The notes beneath the pieces are model-generated. The model worked only from the letters and a program-made list of their open reading frames with translations, searched no databases and was not told the DNA's origin. Positions 37,953 through 45,817 of a DNA stretch of 45,817 nucleotides are shown piece by piece (within the stretch, counting starts at the first letter, position 1; each line of letters opens with the position of its first letter). A program made the position numbers and the translations under genes. Source of the stretch: a virus; the IMG/VR virus record IMGVR_UViG_3300007539_000002, positions 1-45,817 of that record, one strand, 5' to 3'.

Positions 37953-39967
37953 CAGCCTCCGTACGCCGCCAGCATTGCCAGCAACTGATCAAACGACAGA
38001 CCAGTAGACCCAGTAGACGTGGTTCCGTCTAACGGCTGCGTGGGGATGTAGGTTGAGGTCTCCCCGTAAGTCTTACCTGAGCCAGTGGTCCCGAACGGGT
38101 TGGTGGGAGCAGGCTGCGAGAACGCATTGAAGAAGTTCATTAGCCCGCTCATGTCCAGATTGCTCGCGGTAGCGTCGGCAATCGTACCGCCCGAAGCAGC
38201 GATGATTGTGTTGAGGCTGTCGGCAATGCCCGTCAGGGCGCTGAGCATGGCGTTCTGTTGCTGCGTGTAGGCGGCAAGCTCTGACTGGTAAATCTCCGCC
38301 TCACGATCTCTGTCTGCCAGCTCCGCTTCGAGCTGCAATGTCGCAGCACGATACGCTTGGTCGGCCGCTAGCCCAGATTCCTGCAGTGACAGAGCGCGGG
38401 ACTCAAGTTCCCGTGTTAAATCCCGGTCTGCGGTGCGCCACGCCTCTTCCATTGTCATGCCCTGCAGTTGCAATTGCAGGGCCTCGCGCTCAAGCGCACG
38501 ATTGTAATCAGCCTCCGTGGCTTGGAATAGCTGGCTCGACTGCTGCATGTCCCACTGCTGAGCCCTGTCCAGCGACTGATTCAATGAGTCTTCCAGCATT
38601 TGCTCACGCTGGAACTGAAGGTCCGCTTCCGACAGCCGCGTCTGCTCAGCTAGCTGCGAGTATTGGAAACTCAGGGACGACTGGAACTGTTGGTCTTCTG
38701 CCATCAGTCGCGCCTGATCAAACGTCAGCGTCTGATCGAACTGCCGCGCTTCTTCCACCAACTGATTCGTGCGCAGGTTTAGCTCTGCTTCCGATGTCGC
38801 CGCCTGCAGGTCAAGCGACCTGTTCTCTAGTTCGGCTTCCTGCATCAACCTCTGAGCTTCCAGAGCCAACTGGTCGCTTTGTAGCCCGTACTGCTGCTGG
38901 AACTGCGATGCCTGCTGATCGATTTCCATCTGGAACTGGTCGCGCTGCGCCTGCAGGCGAGCTTCGTCCAGCGTGAAGCTCTGATCGAACTGACGGGCCT
39001 GCTCAAGAATTTGCTGCGACCGCAATTCCAGCTCGGCTTGCTGCGTGGCTTCCTGTATGTCTAACCTGCGGCCTTCAAGCTCAGCCTCCTGCATCAGCCG
39101 CTGCACCTCGACCGCCAGCGACTCCGTCTGTAGCCCGTACTGCCTTGAGAACTCTGACTCCTGCTGCGCAATCTGAGTCGCGAACTGCTCGCGCTGCGCG
39201 TCGAGTCTGGCTTGGTCCAGCGTGTAGTTCTGGTCGAACTGACGCCGCTGTTCAAACAACTGATCCGCTCTGAGATCGATCTCCGCCAAGTCCCGTGCTT
39301 CTTGCAGGTCTAGGCTGCGGCCCTCTAGCTCGTACTGCTGCATGAGCTGCTGGGAGCGGAGGTCGAGATCCGCACTGCTCAGGCCGAACTGTCGAGCAAA
39401 CTCCGATTCGCGCTGAGCAAGTTCTTGCCCGAACTGCCCGCCCTGCTGAAACAACTGCTCGTAGCCGAGGCCAAGTTCGCCCATTCCGAGCCCGAGCTGA
39501 CCGAACTGGGTCGCAGCAGTCGCGGCTGACGCCATGTCCTGCGCGTATGTGTTGGCCATCTCCCTGTTCAGGTCGAACAAACGCTGCTCGCGCTGCTGAT
39601 TGAGCTGGCTGATAAGGTCGGCTGTGGCCGTCGCCTCAATGTCGGAGCCTACGAGGCCGCGCATCGACATCATCTCGTCGAGACGCGCTGTGCCAAGATC
39701 AAACCCGCGCTGCGACTCCTGATTCGCTAGGTCGATGCCCTGCTGTACAATTTCCTGACCATACCTTGTGGGGTTCTGCAGCCACTGACTCAGGAAGTCT
39801 TGGTGCTGTGTGGTCAGGTTCGTCGAACCAGTCGCCAGCGACGGCGTTTGGCCTGTGTTTGAGCCAATCGTCGTGCCTTCTGGCTGCGCTGTACTTAGCT
39901 GCAGGTCGCCATTCGCCTCTTCTGCGGTGGGCGGCTGAATGGTGGGAGTCTCAAATGAAATTGCCAT
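37952..39967 (-). CDS. Glutamine-rich repeat protein, probable ejection protein
   Basis: 671 residues with GAGG before ATG 39967. Residues about 180-428 hold three tandem copies of an 83-residue unit (FGLSS/YGLQT..., LMQ.AELEGR.LD, RQFDQ.FTLD.ARL.AQR). Further helical heptads follow to about 560, with a Gly/Ser/Thr-rich end. It is extremely rich in Gln, Glu, Leu and Arg, and probably a long coiled rod or tube. By context it belongs to the injected proteins. Confidence 0.75.
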   Translation of the reverse strand: MAISFETPTIQPPTAEEANGDLQLSTAQPEGTTIGSNTGQTPSLATGSTNLTTQHQDFLSQWLQNPTRYGQEIVQQGIDLANQESQRGFDLGTARLDEMMSMRGLVGSDIEATATADLISQLNQQREQRLFDLNREMANTYAQDMASAATAATQFGQLGLGMGELGLGYEQLFQQGGQFGQELAQRESEFARQFGLSSADLDLRSQQLMQQYELEGRSLDLQEARDLAEIDLRADQLFEQRRQFDQNYTLDQARLDAQREQFATQIAQQESEFSRQYGLQTESLAVEVQRLMQEAELEGRRLDIQEATQQAELELRSQQILEQARQFDQSFTLDEARLQAQRDQFQMEIDQQASQFQQQYGLQSDQLALEAQRLMQEAELENRSLDLQAATSEAELNLRTNQLVEEARQFDQTLTFDQARLMAEDQQFQSSLSFQYSQLAEQTRLSEADLQFQREQMLEDSLNQSLDRAQQWDMQQSSQLFQATEADYNRALEREALQLQLQGMTMEEAWRTADRDLTRELESRALSLQESGLAADQAYRAATLQLEAELADRDREAEIYQSELAAYTQQQNAMLSALTGIADSLNTIIAASGGTIADATASNLDMSGLMNFFNAFSQPAPTNPFGTTGSGKTYGETSTYIPTQPLDGTTSTGSTGLSFDQLLAMLAAYGG
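38684..39430 (-). repeat. Three tandem 249-bp coding repeats
   Basis: They encode residues about 180-428 of the coiled-coil protein in 83-residue units. Protein similarity is higher than DNA similarity, so the duplication is old and selected. Confidence 0.8.
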
Positions 39968-39976
39968 GTGTCGTCC

Positions 39977-41725
39977 TCACTGCCATACCGGGATGAAGAA
40001 AGCCCCTGTTCCGATGTAAACTCGCAGCCACTGGTTTTGCGCTGCTGTTGCTGGGCCAGTGCCTCCGATCGTACCCAGCGTGGGAGTTGAACCGCCTCCC
40101 AGCGGGATGCCGTCATCGATGCGCACCCCGCCATCGTCTACATGCAAGGCATAGTTGTTGGTCGCTTCGGTGGGAGCGTTCTGGATGTAGAGCGTGGCAG
40201 CGTCCGTTACTGTGTCTCCTGCGCCTACGACTACGGCGGGCTCACGCAAATACATGCTCGCGATTCTTTGTACAGTCAGGCTCGTGCCGGGGGTGGTTAC
40301 GCTCCTGCCGCCGCCGATTTCAAACAGACACGCGCTCGCAGTTGTCGAGGAACTCAAAACAACGTCCGTATTGATGCGATAGGCTGCGATAGCAGTGACT
40401 GCTCCGCCCGTCCAAGTGCCGCCCAGAGCGCTCTGTACCGCAGTGCTCCGGTTCTGCCCCACTGCGAACGTGTCGTCTACTACAAGCCCCATGCTCTGAC
40501 AGGTCGCCTGATCGGTTTCTACCTTGAACCGGCTATTGCCATTCACAGCCACGGCCCATTGGTTCGCTCCGGGCCTGAAAACGCCCGTGTCTGTGTCGCT
40601 CTCGAAGCTCCACGCCGGGGTGGACGCATCGCCGTCTACTGTCCGCAGCCCAGTGTTTGCAGACAGGCGGCCAGCAATCGTGCCCTGACTTGCTCCCGCT
40701 GCCGTTACATCGATTTCGCTGTCGTCAACTGAATAAACATAGAACGCGCCGTAGTTGCTCTGGCCTGCTGCTCCTGAGCCCTCGGCATAGATCGCAGCGT
40801 ATCCCTTGTCTCCAGTGACGGCGTTGGTGACAAAGGTCGCACCAGCGTTATTGTCGCCGCCCCGGAACACCAAGTTTGAGGAGCTGCCCGACCCGTACAC
40901 GTAGATCTGACTGGTCGTTGTGTTCGTGAAATCGCCAGACACCCCCATGTACAACGACGGCCGCGCCACACCGTCGCGCATCTGGATCATGTCTTGTACG
41001 CCGGAATAGAACCCACCGCCCCAGTACAAATCGACAACGGCTTGATCCATATACAACGTCCACCCACTCGCCCCACCATACAAACCCAGCTCGTCGGTGC
41101 CTTTCCGGTACATCCCCATCTGGTTCTGGTCGCCGAACGAATAGGCAGGCGCAAATGGCCCGCCGTTGGGCGCTTGCATCTGGCCTGAGCCATTGTACTC
41201 GAACGTGGTATCTGCAAGCGTGTCCGACGCTGTCGCATAAGGGATGGAGCCGCTCGTCAGTGTGCCCTGCAGAACCGTAGCCGGGAGCCCCGGCCGGATT
41301 TCGGTGAACGCCATGTGGTCGTCAGCGTCCACGCCATCGTATTTGTAGAACGTGCCGTCTGCAGCCTGCTCGAACTCAGGGATCGCCCAGATGTAGTACG
41401 ATTGCGCTCCATCTGTGGTGACCTCGATCTCGCGCACCCGGTCCTGTCGCATGTCGTAGCGCGTCGAACTTTCAAACGTGGCGGCATCGTAGTCCCTGCC
41501 TCCCGTACCCTCACTTTGCACATGGATGGTCACCCATAGGCAAGCACGGGCGGCGCGGAACGTGACATCATATGTATCGTCTACCGTCGACTCTTTAATG
41601 CCCGTGAAGAACACACGCTGGTCTTCGTCCCAGTGTGAGCCGATCAGCGCGTATTGCTGCGCCTGCTGATGTGCGGTGTTAAACTGGCCGCCGAAAGGGA
41701 TCGTACCCCAAGAGGGACTACTCAC
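39977..41725 (-). CDS. Tail fibre or tailspike protein
   Basis: 582 residues, GTG start overlapping the tail hub stop. The N-terminal 150 residues are an alpha/beta head-binding-type domain. The rest is beta-rich with fibre repeats such as SDTDTGVFRPGANQWAVAVN, common in marine phage fibres, and ends AQNQWLRVYIGTGAFFIPVW, a typical trimer tip or foldon. It should attach to the tail hub encoded upstream. Confidence 0.78.
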   Translation of the reverse strand: MSSPSWGTIPFGGQFNTAHQQAQQYALIGSHWDEDQRVFFTGIKESTVDDTYDVTFRAARACLWVTIHVQSEGTGGRDYDAATFESSTRYDMRQDRVREIEVTTDGAQSYYIWAIPEFEQAADGTFYKYDGVDADDHMAFTEIRPGLPATVLQGTLTSGSIPYATASDTLADTTFEYNGSGQMQAPNGGPFAPAYSFGDQNQMGMYRKGTDELGLYGGASGWTLYMDQAVVDLYWGGGFYSGVQDMIQMRDGVARPSLYMGVSGDFTNTTTSQIYVYGSGSSSNLVFRGGDNNAGATFVTNAVTGDKGYAAIYAEGSGAAGQSNYGAFYVYSVDDSEIDVTAAGASQGTIAGRLSANTGLRTVDGDASTPAWSFESDTDTGVFRPGANQWAVAVNGNSRFKVETDQATCQSMGLVVDDTFAVGQNRSTAVQSALGGTWTGGAVTAIAAYRINTDVVLSSSTTASACLFEIGGGRSVTTPGTSLTVQRIASMYLREPAVVVGAGDTVTDAATLYIQNAPTEATNNYALHVDDGGVRIDDGIPLGGGSTPTLGTIGGTGPATAAQNQWLRVYIGTGAFFIPVWQ

Positions 41726-43587
41726 CGCACTTTCCTCAGAATACGAGCGTCGACCTCAAGTGCGATCAGTGCACAAGAGTCGTTATCCTGAGAACCAGAC
41801 TCGATCTCTACATCGATGATGCGCCCCTTGCCCTTCGTGCGCAGCTTGCTTTCTGTAGGCCTGCCTCGCTGCGTAGCCGTTTGCGTCAGGGTCTGTGCAA
41901 CAGAGGAGCTGCCATCAGAGCGAACGCGAACCAAGAACTCGGCATCGGTGTTTTGGCTGGACTGTAGCCTCGCACGAAGTACTTGCTTGCGCGTGAACTG
42001 GTCGCCAAACAAAAGCGGGCGGGTGTGGCAGATACTTTCAATATCACGCGCCCCCAAGGCACCAAGCACTTCCTCTTGAGATGTGCCTTCTACGCTCGTA
42101 GTCTGCGTGTCGTCAGCGTAATAGAACCAGCCCCACCAGCTAATAAAGCAGGGCTGGCTGAGCTGGCCGTCATGGTCACAAGTGAACATGACCATAGGCA
42201 GCATATCGGCACGAGGGCTGCCTGCAGAGTACTGGTACGTACCGTTGTTGCTCGGCCCGAACCCTCTGTTTCCGCCATTGCTCATGGAAACTCTAGTAAC
42301 ATCTAGCCCGAACTCTTCGTTTTGCGTGACCCGCAAAGCTCCGTCGTCACCGACTAGCAGTTGGCTCTCAGCACGGCTTCCCGCTTCTATGTACAGTGCA
42401 CCGGGATAGGTGCCGTCGTCGGATGTAATACCTACTGACGACCCCGTATCCTGAAAAAGCCAATTGTCGTCCGAAAACGTGACGGCCCATTGTGCAGGCG
42501 GCTCAGTCGCAGAGCCCGGCCGATAGCAATAGATATAGTTGTTGACCAGCGCCTGTGGTTGACCGGCAATTACAGTGCCGTCCGAATACAGGCCGACCGG
42601 CACAGCGCACCAGTACTCGCGTTTCTGTGGCAGCCACACTCCTTGCGGCACCGCAAAGCCTGTTTCGACGATGCGTGACTTCATAATCGCATTCACGAAT
42701 CCCTGCATCGGACGACTGGCGAGCTGGATCACGCCCGAGTTGAGCGTGTAAGTCTCGAAGCCGCGCTCCGACAGCCACATCACGCCGTAGTCGCCCAAGG
42801 GCGCAATGGAGTGCGAGCCTATACAACCGACTGAACGGCTGATCCCACGGGCTCCTGTTTGCACTTGCAGTGTTTGGAACCCAAAGCCTTCGATGTAACC
42901 GACGCTCTCTCGCTTAAATACCATCAGCACGGGGCCAAGTTGAAACAGCCCCGTAATAAAATTGTCACCGTCACTCGTCGATGCGTCGATGTTCCAGCCA
43001 TCGGGCGCGGCCCAAGTGTCAGGGTCGCCAACCTTTGATGCCACTACCCGCGTGCCTGAATGCCCGGCTGCGATCAATCGGTTGTTGAAACTTTCTAGGT
43101 ATTTAACGCCGGACGGAATGTTGGACAGGGCAGTGAGCGTGGTACCGTCCCACTTGTACGACAGCGTTGTGCCGAGCGCAAAGCACAGATAGTTGGTGCC
43201 ACCGCTTTCGATAGTGGCAAAACTTACGCGCTTGTTTTTGTTTCCGGTGAAGTTGATTGCGCCAGCCGCAGCAGTCCATGTGCGACCTTCGTCATTTGAA
43301 TAAAACAACCCTTGCCCCGACCCGGATTGGTCGCTTATGGCAACAAGCTGTCGTTGTCCGCTGGTTAGCTCCCACTCGATGCCGCCTAATGGCGAATAGT
43401 TTGTACCAAAACACTGGTCGTCGTTGGGTGACCATGTCACGCCACGTCGCTCTAGTGCATTACCCTGCAAGCTAGGACGAAAATTCACGAGCTTGGCAAG
43501 CTCTTGCGGCTGATACTCGTCGGGTGCAGTGGAGTCATTCACACCCAGAGCAAAACTGGTGGTTCGCTCAGTCAGGATCTGCGACAT
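41722..43587 (-). CDS. P22 gp10-like tail hub (stabilisation) protein
   Basis: 621 residues. The start at 43587 has GAGGAGG; a frame opens at 43599 without SD. NFRPSLQGNALERRGVTW at the start and repeated Trp/Gly strands are typical of the beta-propeller-like head-closure or tail-nozzle proteins of short-tailed phages (T7 gp12 and P22 gp10 type). SFNNRLIAAG and GDPDTW are frequent motifs in that family. It forms the end of the tail tube that holds fibres. Confidence 0.75.
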   Translation of the reverse strand: MSQILTERTTSFALGVNDSTAPDEYQPQELAKLVNFRPSLQGNALERRGVTWSPNDDQCFGTNYSPLGGIEWELTSGQRQLVAISDQSGSGQGLFYSNDEGRTWTAAAGAINFTGNKNKRVSFATIESGGTNYLCFALGTTLSYKWDGTTLTALSNIPSGVKYLESFNNRLIAAGHSGTRVVASKVGDPDTWAAPDGWNIDASTSDGDNFITGLFQLGPVLMVFKRESVGYIEGFGFQTLQVQTGARGISRSVGCIGSHSIAPLGDYGVMWLSERGFETYTLNSGVIQLASRPMQGFVNAIMKSRIVETGFAVPQGVWLPQKREYWCAVPVGLYSDGTVIAGQPQALVNNYIYCYRPGSATEPPAQWAVTFSDDNWLFQDTGSSVGITSDDGTYPGALYIEAGSRAESQLLVGDDGALRVTQNEEFGLDVTRVSMSNGGNRGFGPSNNGTYQYSAGSPRADMLPMVMFTCDHDGQLSQPCFISWWGWFYYADDTQTTSVEGTSQEEVLGALGARDIESICHTRPLLFGDQFTRKQVLRARLQSSQNTDAEFLVRVRSDGSSSVAQTLTQTATQRGRPTESKLRTKGKGRIIDVEIESGSQDNDSCALIALEVDARILRKVR

Positions 43588-43771
43588 CAGCCTCCTCACT
43601 AGCGTAGTAAGTGAGCGTACCTGTTCGCGTATCTAGCTGATGCGGCTGGGCCCCGGATGGAATCAGCATACGCGCCGCGCCCTCGAAACGAGCCACGGCC
43701 ACATCTCTCTGTTGGCCGAACTCTGAAAGAATGGCGAGCTGGTCTTTTGTCAGCGTCACGGTCTTCATCAT
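43568..43771 (-). CDS. Small protein before tail hub gene
   Basis: 67 residues; ATG at 43771 overlaps the upstream stop (a second ATG follows at once). A short helix (KDQLAILSEFGQQRDVAVAR) and a polar C-terminus. It overlaps the tail hub start by 20 bases. It is similar in size and helix plan to 44158-44364. Function unknown. Confidence 0.6.
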   Translation of the reverse strand: MMKTVTLTKDQLAILSEFGQQRDVAVARFEGAARMLIPSGAQPHQLDTRTGTLTYYASEEADVADPD

Positions 43772-44154
43772 GTCACCGCTACAGACCTCCACGTAAGATC
43801 TTGGTTGATGTAAAGGCGATGGTTCGTGCGGTCGTACACCAGAGCAGCGCGGTTCCCTCCGGCGTAGGCTGGACTGCCAGTTGGGGTGCCAGCGCATGAC
43901 TGCAGGTAGATGAAACCCCGCCTATCTGTCGTATCGATGCCGCCACTTGTGCGCGGATCGCCCATCACAAGATCACCTGTGCCGTCAGCAGCGCCTGATG
44001 TTGTAAAAGCGAACAAGCAATTTGTGTTGTTGGGCCCGTCCCAGATTTCCAACATCGAGCCGTCAGTGGAGTTTTTGTTCGCGGCAAAACCCAAGACGTG
44101 TGACGAGGTCAAATTCGGTTGCAGTGCCACGATGCCAAAATTGTAGGTAGCCAT
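43768..44154 (-). CDS. Short fibre-tip-like protein
   Basis: 128 residues, AAGGAG before ATG 44154. The beta-rich sequence ends YDRTNHRLYINQDLTWRSVA, the usual end of phage fibre domains (vYD.t...lyi.....W..v). It may be a separate adhesin or fibre subunit. Confidence 0.7.
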   Translation of the reverse strand: MATYNFGIVALQPNLTSSHVLGFAANKNSTDGSMLEIWDGPNNTNCLFAFTTSGAADGTGDLVMGDPRTSGGIDTTDRRGFIYLQSCAGTPTGSPAYAGGNRAALVYDRTNHRLYINQDLTWRSVAVT

Positions 44155-44157
44155 GAC

Positions 44158-44364
44158 CTACTCCTTGTATGCGATTACGAGTGCGTTGTCGTGCACTTCT
44201 CGTAGCTCGACAGCGCCTTGCTTGTCGATACTCCCCATCAGGAGCAGGCTGACTGCGTGTTCGTACTGCGACTGGGCGAGATCGATCTGAGCACGAAGGT
44301 GGCGAACATGCTCAGCCTGCGCCTTTTTGATCGGTACCGTGATGGTGTCAATGTCGTCGTTCAT
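44158..44364 (-). CDS. Small coiled-coil protein
   Basis: 68 residues: an almost continuous helix (AEHVRHLRAQIDLAQSQYEH). It stops three bases before the fibre-like gene. Possible chaperone or trimeriser. No recognisable family. Confidence 0.6.
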   Translation of the reverse strand: MNDDIDTITVPIKKAQAEHVRHLRAQIDLAQSQYEHAVSLLLMGSIDKQGAVELREVHDNALVIAYKE

Positions 44365-44396
44365 TTTATGCAGCCAGCAAACAGAGAAGGATGATC

Positions 44397-44510
44397 ATGG
44401 GGCCGAGTGGCACAAACCTGCGCCTGTGTACCATCTGGGGAGGACTAACCGGGCTAGGTCCGGGCACACCTGCTGGTCTAGTCTATCTTGGCCTGCAGGC
44501 AGCCTCGTAA
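44397..44510 (+). CDS. Possible antisense 37-residue frame
   Basis: AGAAGG lies before ATG 44397, on the strand opposite to all neighbours, in the 155-base gap between late genes. The product would be Gly/Leu-rich (TIWGGLTGLGPGTPAG). Weak: it may be chance. Confidence 0.2.
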   Translation: MGPSGTNLRLCTIWGGLTGLGPGTPAGLVYLGLQAAS

Positions 44511-44519
44511 CGATGCGAA

Positions 44520-44792
44520 TCAATTGCGGTTCTCTCCGTTAACCTTGAGCACTGCGTGCACGCCGTTACCACGTTCACGGGCACGTATGCGCTTTGCTTC
44601 TTTCAGAGATGGGCCAGCGTAGTAGACCTTGTGCGGTTTCATGCTGACGACCCGGTAATCGCTTGGTTTTACGCCCGGTGAGGGCTCATCTAGAACGCGC
44701 TGCGCCACGGCAACGCGCTTTCTCCATATCACGAGTGCCAACAACAGCAGCGTTACATCGGCCGCTAATTGCGCACTTTCCCACCATGGCAT
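44520..44792 (-). CDS. Small membrane protein of tail locus
   Basis: 90 residues, TGATG coupling. One membrane segment (AADVTLLLLALVIW) then a basic cytoplasmic-type tail. It could be a lysis accessory, a superinfection factor or a virion-membrane contact. Family unknown. Confidence 0.65.
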   Translation of the reverse strand: MPWWESAQLAADVTLLLLALVIWRKRVAVAQRVLDEPSPGVKPSDYRVVSMKPHKVYYAGPSLKEAKRIRARERGNGVHAVLKVNGENRN

Positions 44793-45481
44793 CAGAACCC
44801 CATCCCGAACGACCCCATGATCGACTTGTTCGCTGTGCTGGCCAAATAGCCAGTGCTACCGCCGCCTCCGGCGTAGTAGACCTTGAACGCGGTGTCGCCC
44901 ACGAAGGAAACCCAAGAGCCCGTAGTCTTGATTGCGCCGTTCCCGCTGTGCGTTGCCTCTGCGCCGGTCTCAATGACAACGCGGACCGTGTTGCTAGAGT
45001 CGGTCCCGACTGCAACGTCTCCGGTGCCCCCGACCACGATCGTGTAGTTCGTGTTCGCAGAGGGCGTCCATCCAGAAAGCGCAAAGAAATAATCCGCCGC
45101 GCTCGCAGTCAGTGTCGTGACGTCGTAGGCTTCGCTTGCGACCAAGGCGGAACCCGTGGGAACGCCATTCGTGCCGTAAGTGCCCGAGTGCGCGTAGATC
45201 CCGACCGTAATCGTGCCACTGGACACCGTGCCTACCGTGAGGAGGCGCACACACACGCCCGTGACCTCAGCGGGGTTGGACCCCGCCTGCCACGACTGCG
45301 CGACACCTGTGCGGGTGTATAGGTCGTAGTATTGGGTGTCCGCGGTCTGCACGAACTCATCATGCAGCGTACCCGTAGCCGAGGAACACGCGACAACGGC
45401 GCTGGCGGATTGAGCCCACGCGCCGTATACCCAGCCCGCGTCAACCCATGCCCCGTCAGTCCATCCCGCGCCAATCGCCAT
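44792..45481 (-). CDS. Beta-rich tail appendage protein
   Basis: 229 residues with GGAG eight bases before ATG 45481. The N-terminus is aromatic and Gly-rich (GAGWTDGAWVDAGWVYGAW). The middle is a beta sandwich with strands such as GTITVGIYAHSGTYG, and the end is GGSTGYLAS...MGSFGMGF. Composition and place fit a surface or fibre protein. Confidence 0.72.
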   Translation of the reverse strand: MAIGAGWTDGAWVDAGWVYGAWAQSASAVVACSSATGTLHDEFVQTADTQYYDLYTRTGVAQSWQAGSNPAEVTGVCVRLLTVGTVSSGTITVGIYAHSGTYGTNGVPTGSALVASEAYDVTTLTASAADYFFALSGWTPSANTNYTIVVGGTGDVAVGTDSSNTVRVVIETGAEATHSGNGAIKTTGSWVSFVGDTAFKVYYAGGGGSTGYLASTANKSIMGSFGMGF

Positions 45482-45484
45482 TCA

Positions 45485-45817
45485 TCAAGCTCCGTCCCAC
45501 GGAGTTGCGTTCCCATCACCGACGACCTGTGCATCGTTGATGGCTGCAGTATTCACGTCCACGTACCCGACGCGCCAGAGCTTGTCTGAAGCCGCTACAG
45601 CCGCGCTCAAGGCCCCTCCTGCGGGCCACGCTTCCACAGTAGCCACAAGGCTTGTCATGGACTGTACGCGGAAGTACTCAAGCTCACCCGTGCTGTCCTG
45701 CCAGAGCCAGAGTTCGCCCGTGGTGCTGTTGTCCGGGGCCTGCGCGTCGAGGAAGTCCGTGAGGTTTACCGCGGTGGTGGTGTTGCTCGTCGTGGTCGTG
45801 ACCGTGTCCGTGATGAA
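45485..45817 (-). CDS. Beta-rich tail appendage protein, C-terminal part (continues at 507-1)
   Basis: This is the second half of the gene that starts at 507. Stop TGA is at 45485-45487, three bases before the next ATG. Bases 45695-45817 repeat 1-123. The encoded part is a beta domain with FLDAQAPDNSTTGELWLWQD followed by YFRVQSM, as in small phage fibre or collar domains. Confidence 0.8.
   Translation of the reverse strand, partial: FITDTVTTTTSNTTTAVNLTDFLDAQAPDNSTTGELWLWQDSTGELEYFRVQSMTSLVATVEAWPAGGALSAAVAASDKLWRVGYVDVNTAAINDAQVVGDGNATPWDGA
45695..45817. repeat. Terminal direct repeat, right copy
   Basis: Identical to 1-123. See left copy. The unique genome is 45,694 bases. Confidence 0.95.

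Overview
The window looks like the complete genome of a tailed, podovirus-like bacteriophage assembled as a circle. The first 123 bases are repeated exactly at the end (1-123 = 45695-45817), and one gene reads in frame through that join, giving a unique length of 45,694 bases. The DNA is visibly GC-rich. There is no integrase, RNA polymerase, DNA polymerase or primase gene, so the phage must use the host transcription and replication enzymes. The head genes follow the order small terminase, large terminase, portal, scaffold, coat, adaptor, as in P22-like phages. A lysis cassette with a coiled-coil spanin-like protein suggests a Gram-negative host. The host genus cannot be told from the sequence.

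Late genes lie on the minus strand. They run from about 16087 leftwards to 1, through the join to 45694, and on down to 27635. In order of transcription they are: DNA packaging (terminase), a small LuxR-type HTH protein, portal, scaffold, coat and adaptor proteins; a receptor or tail locus with two duplicated lectin-like modules and a sulfotransferase; more beta-rich tail proteins; a P22 gp10-like tail hub protein and a fibre; a set of glutamine- and glycine-rich internal proteins ending in a 2222-residue polyvalent injection protein; and the lysis genes (two holin candidates, M15-type endolysin, a small membrane protein, a spanin candidate). Nearly every junction is an ATGA, GTGA, TGATG or TAATG overlap, so the genes are translationally coupled.

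Early genes lie on the plus strand from 17014 to 27646. They include a MoxR/CobS-like AAA+ ATPase with a degenerate vWA-like partner, an XRE regulator, a MSMEG_6728-like putative DNA glycosylase, a pentapeptide-repeat protein, an RHH repressor, and a recombination set (RecE-like PDDEXK exonuclease, OB-like ssDNA-binding candidate, VRR-NUC nuclease). A minus-strand replication block (HNH nuclease, winged-helix initiator, DnaB-like helicase) lies inside this region, between a strong terminator (23416-23448) and a divergent promoter region controlled by an inverted repeat (25343-25378).

The most unusual content is RNA. A full-consensus type I hammerhead ribozyme (17340-17393) fills the gap between the first two early genes. 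Three other early leaders each hold a compact three-way-junction RNA of about 50 bases, two of them with a tRNA-like T-arm stacked on an acceptor-like stem. Several of these genes, and some minus-strand ones, share a CCACCAC motif just before the Shine-Dalgarno sequence. Together these suggest a system of RNA cleavage points that divides the early transcript into single-gene messages. That is inference from sequence and needs testing.
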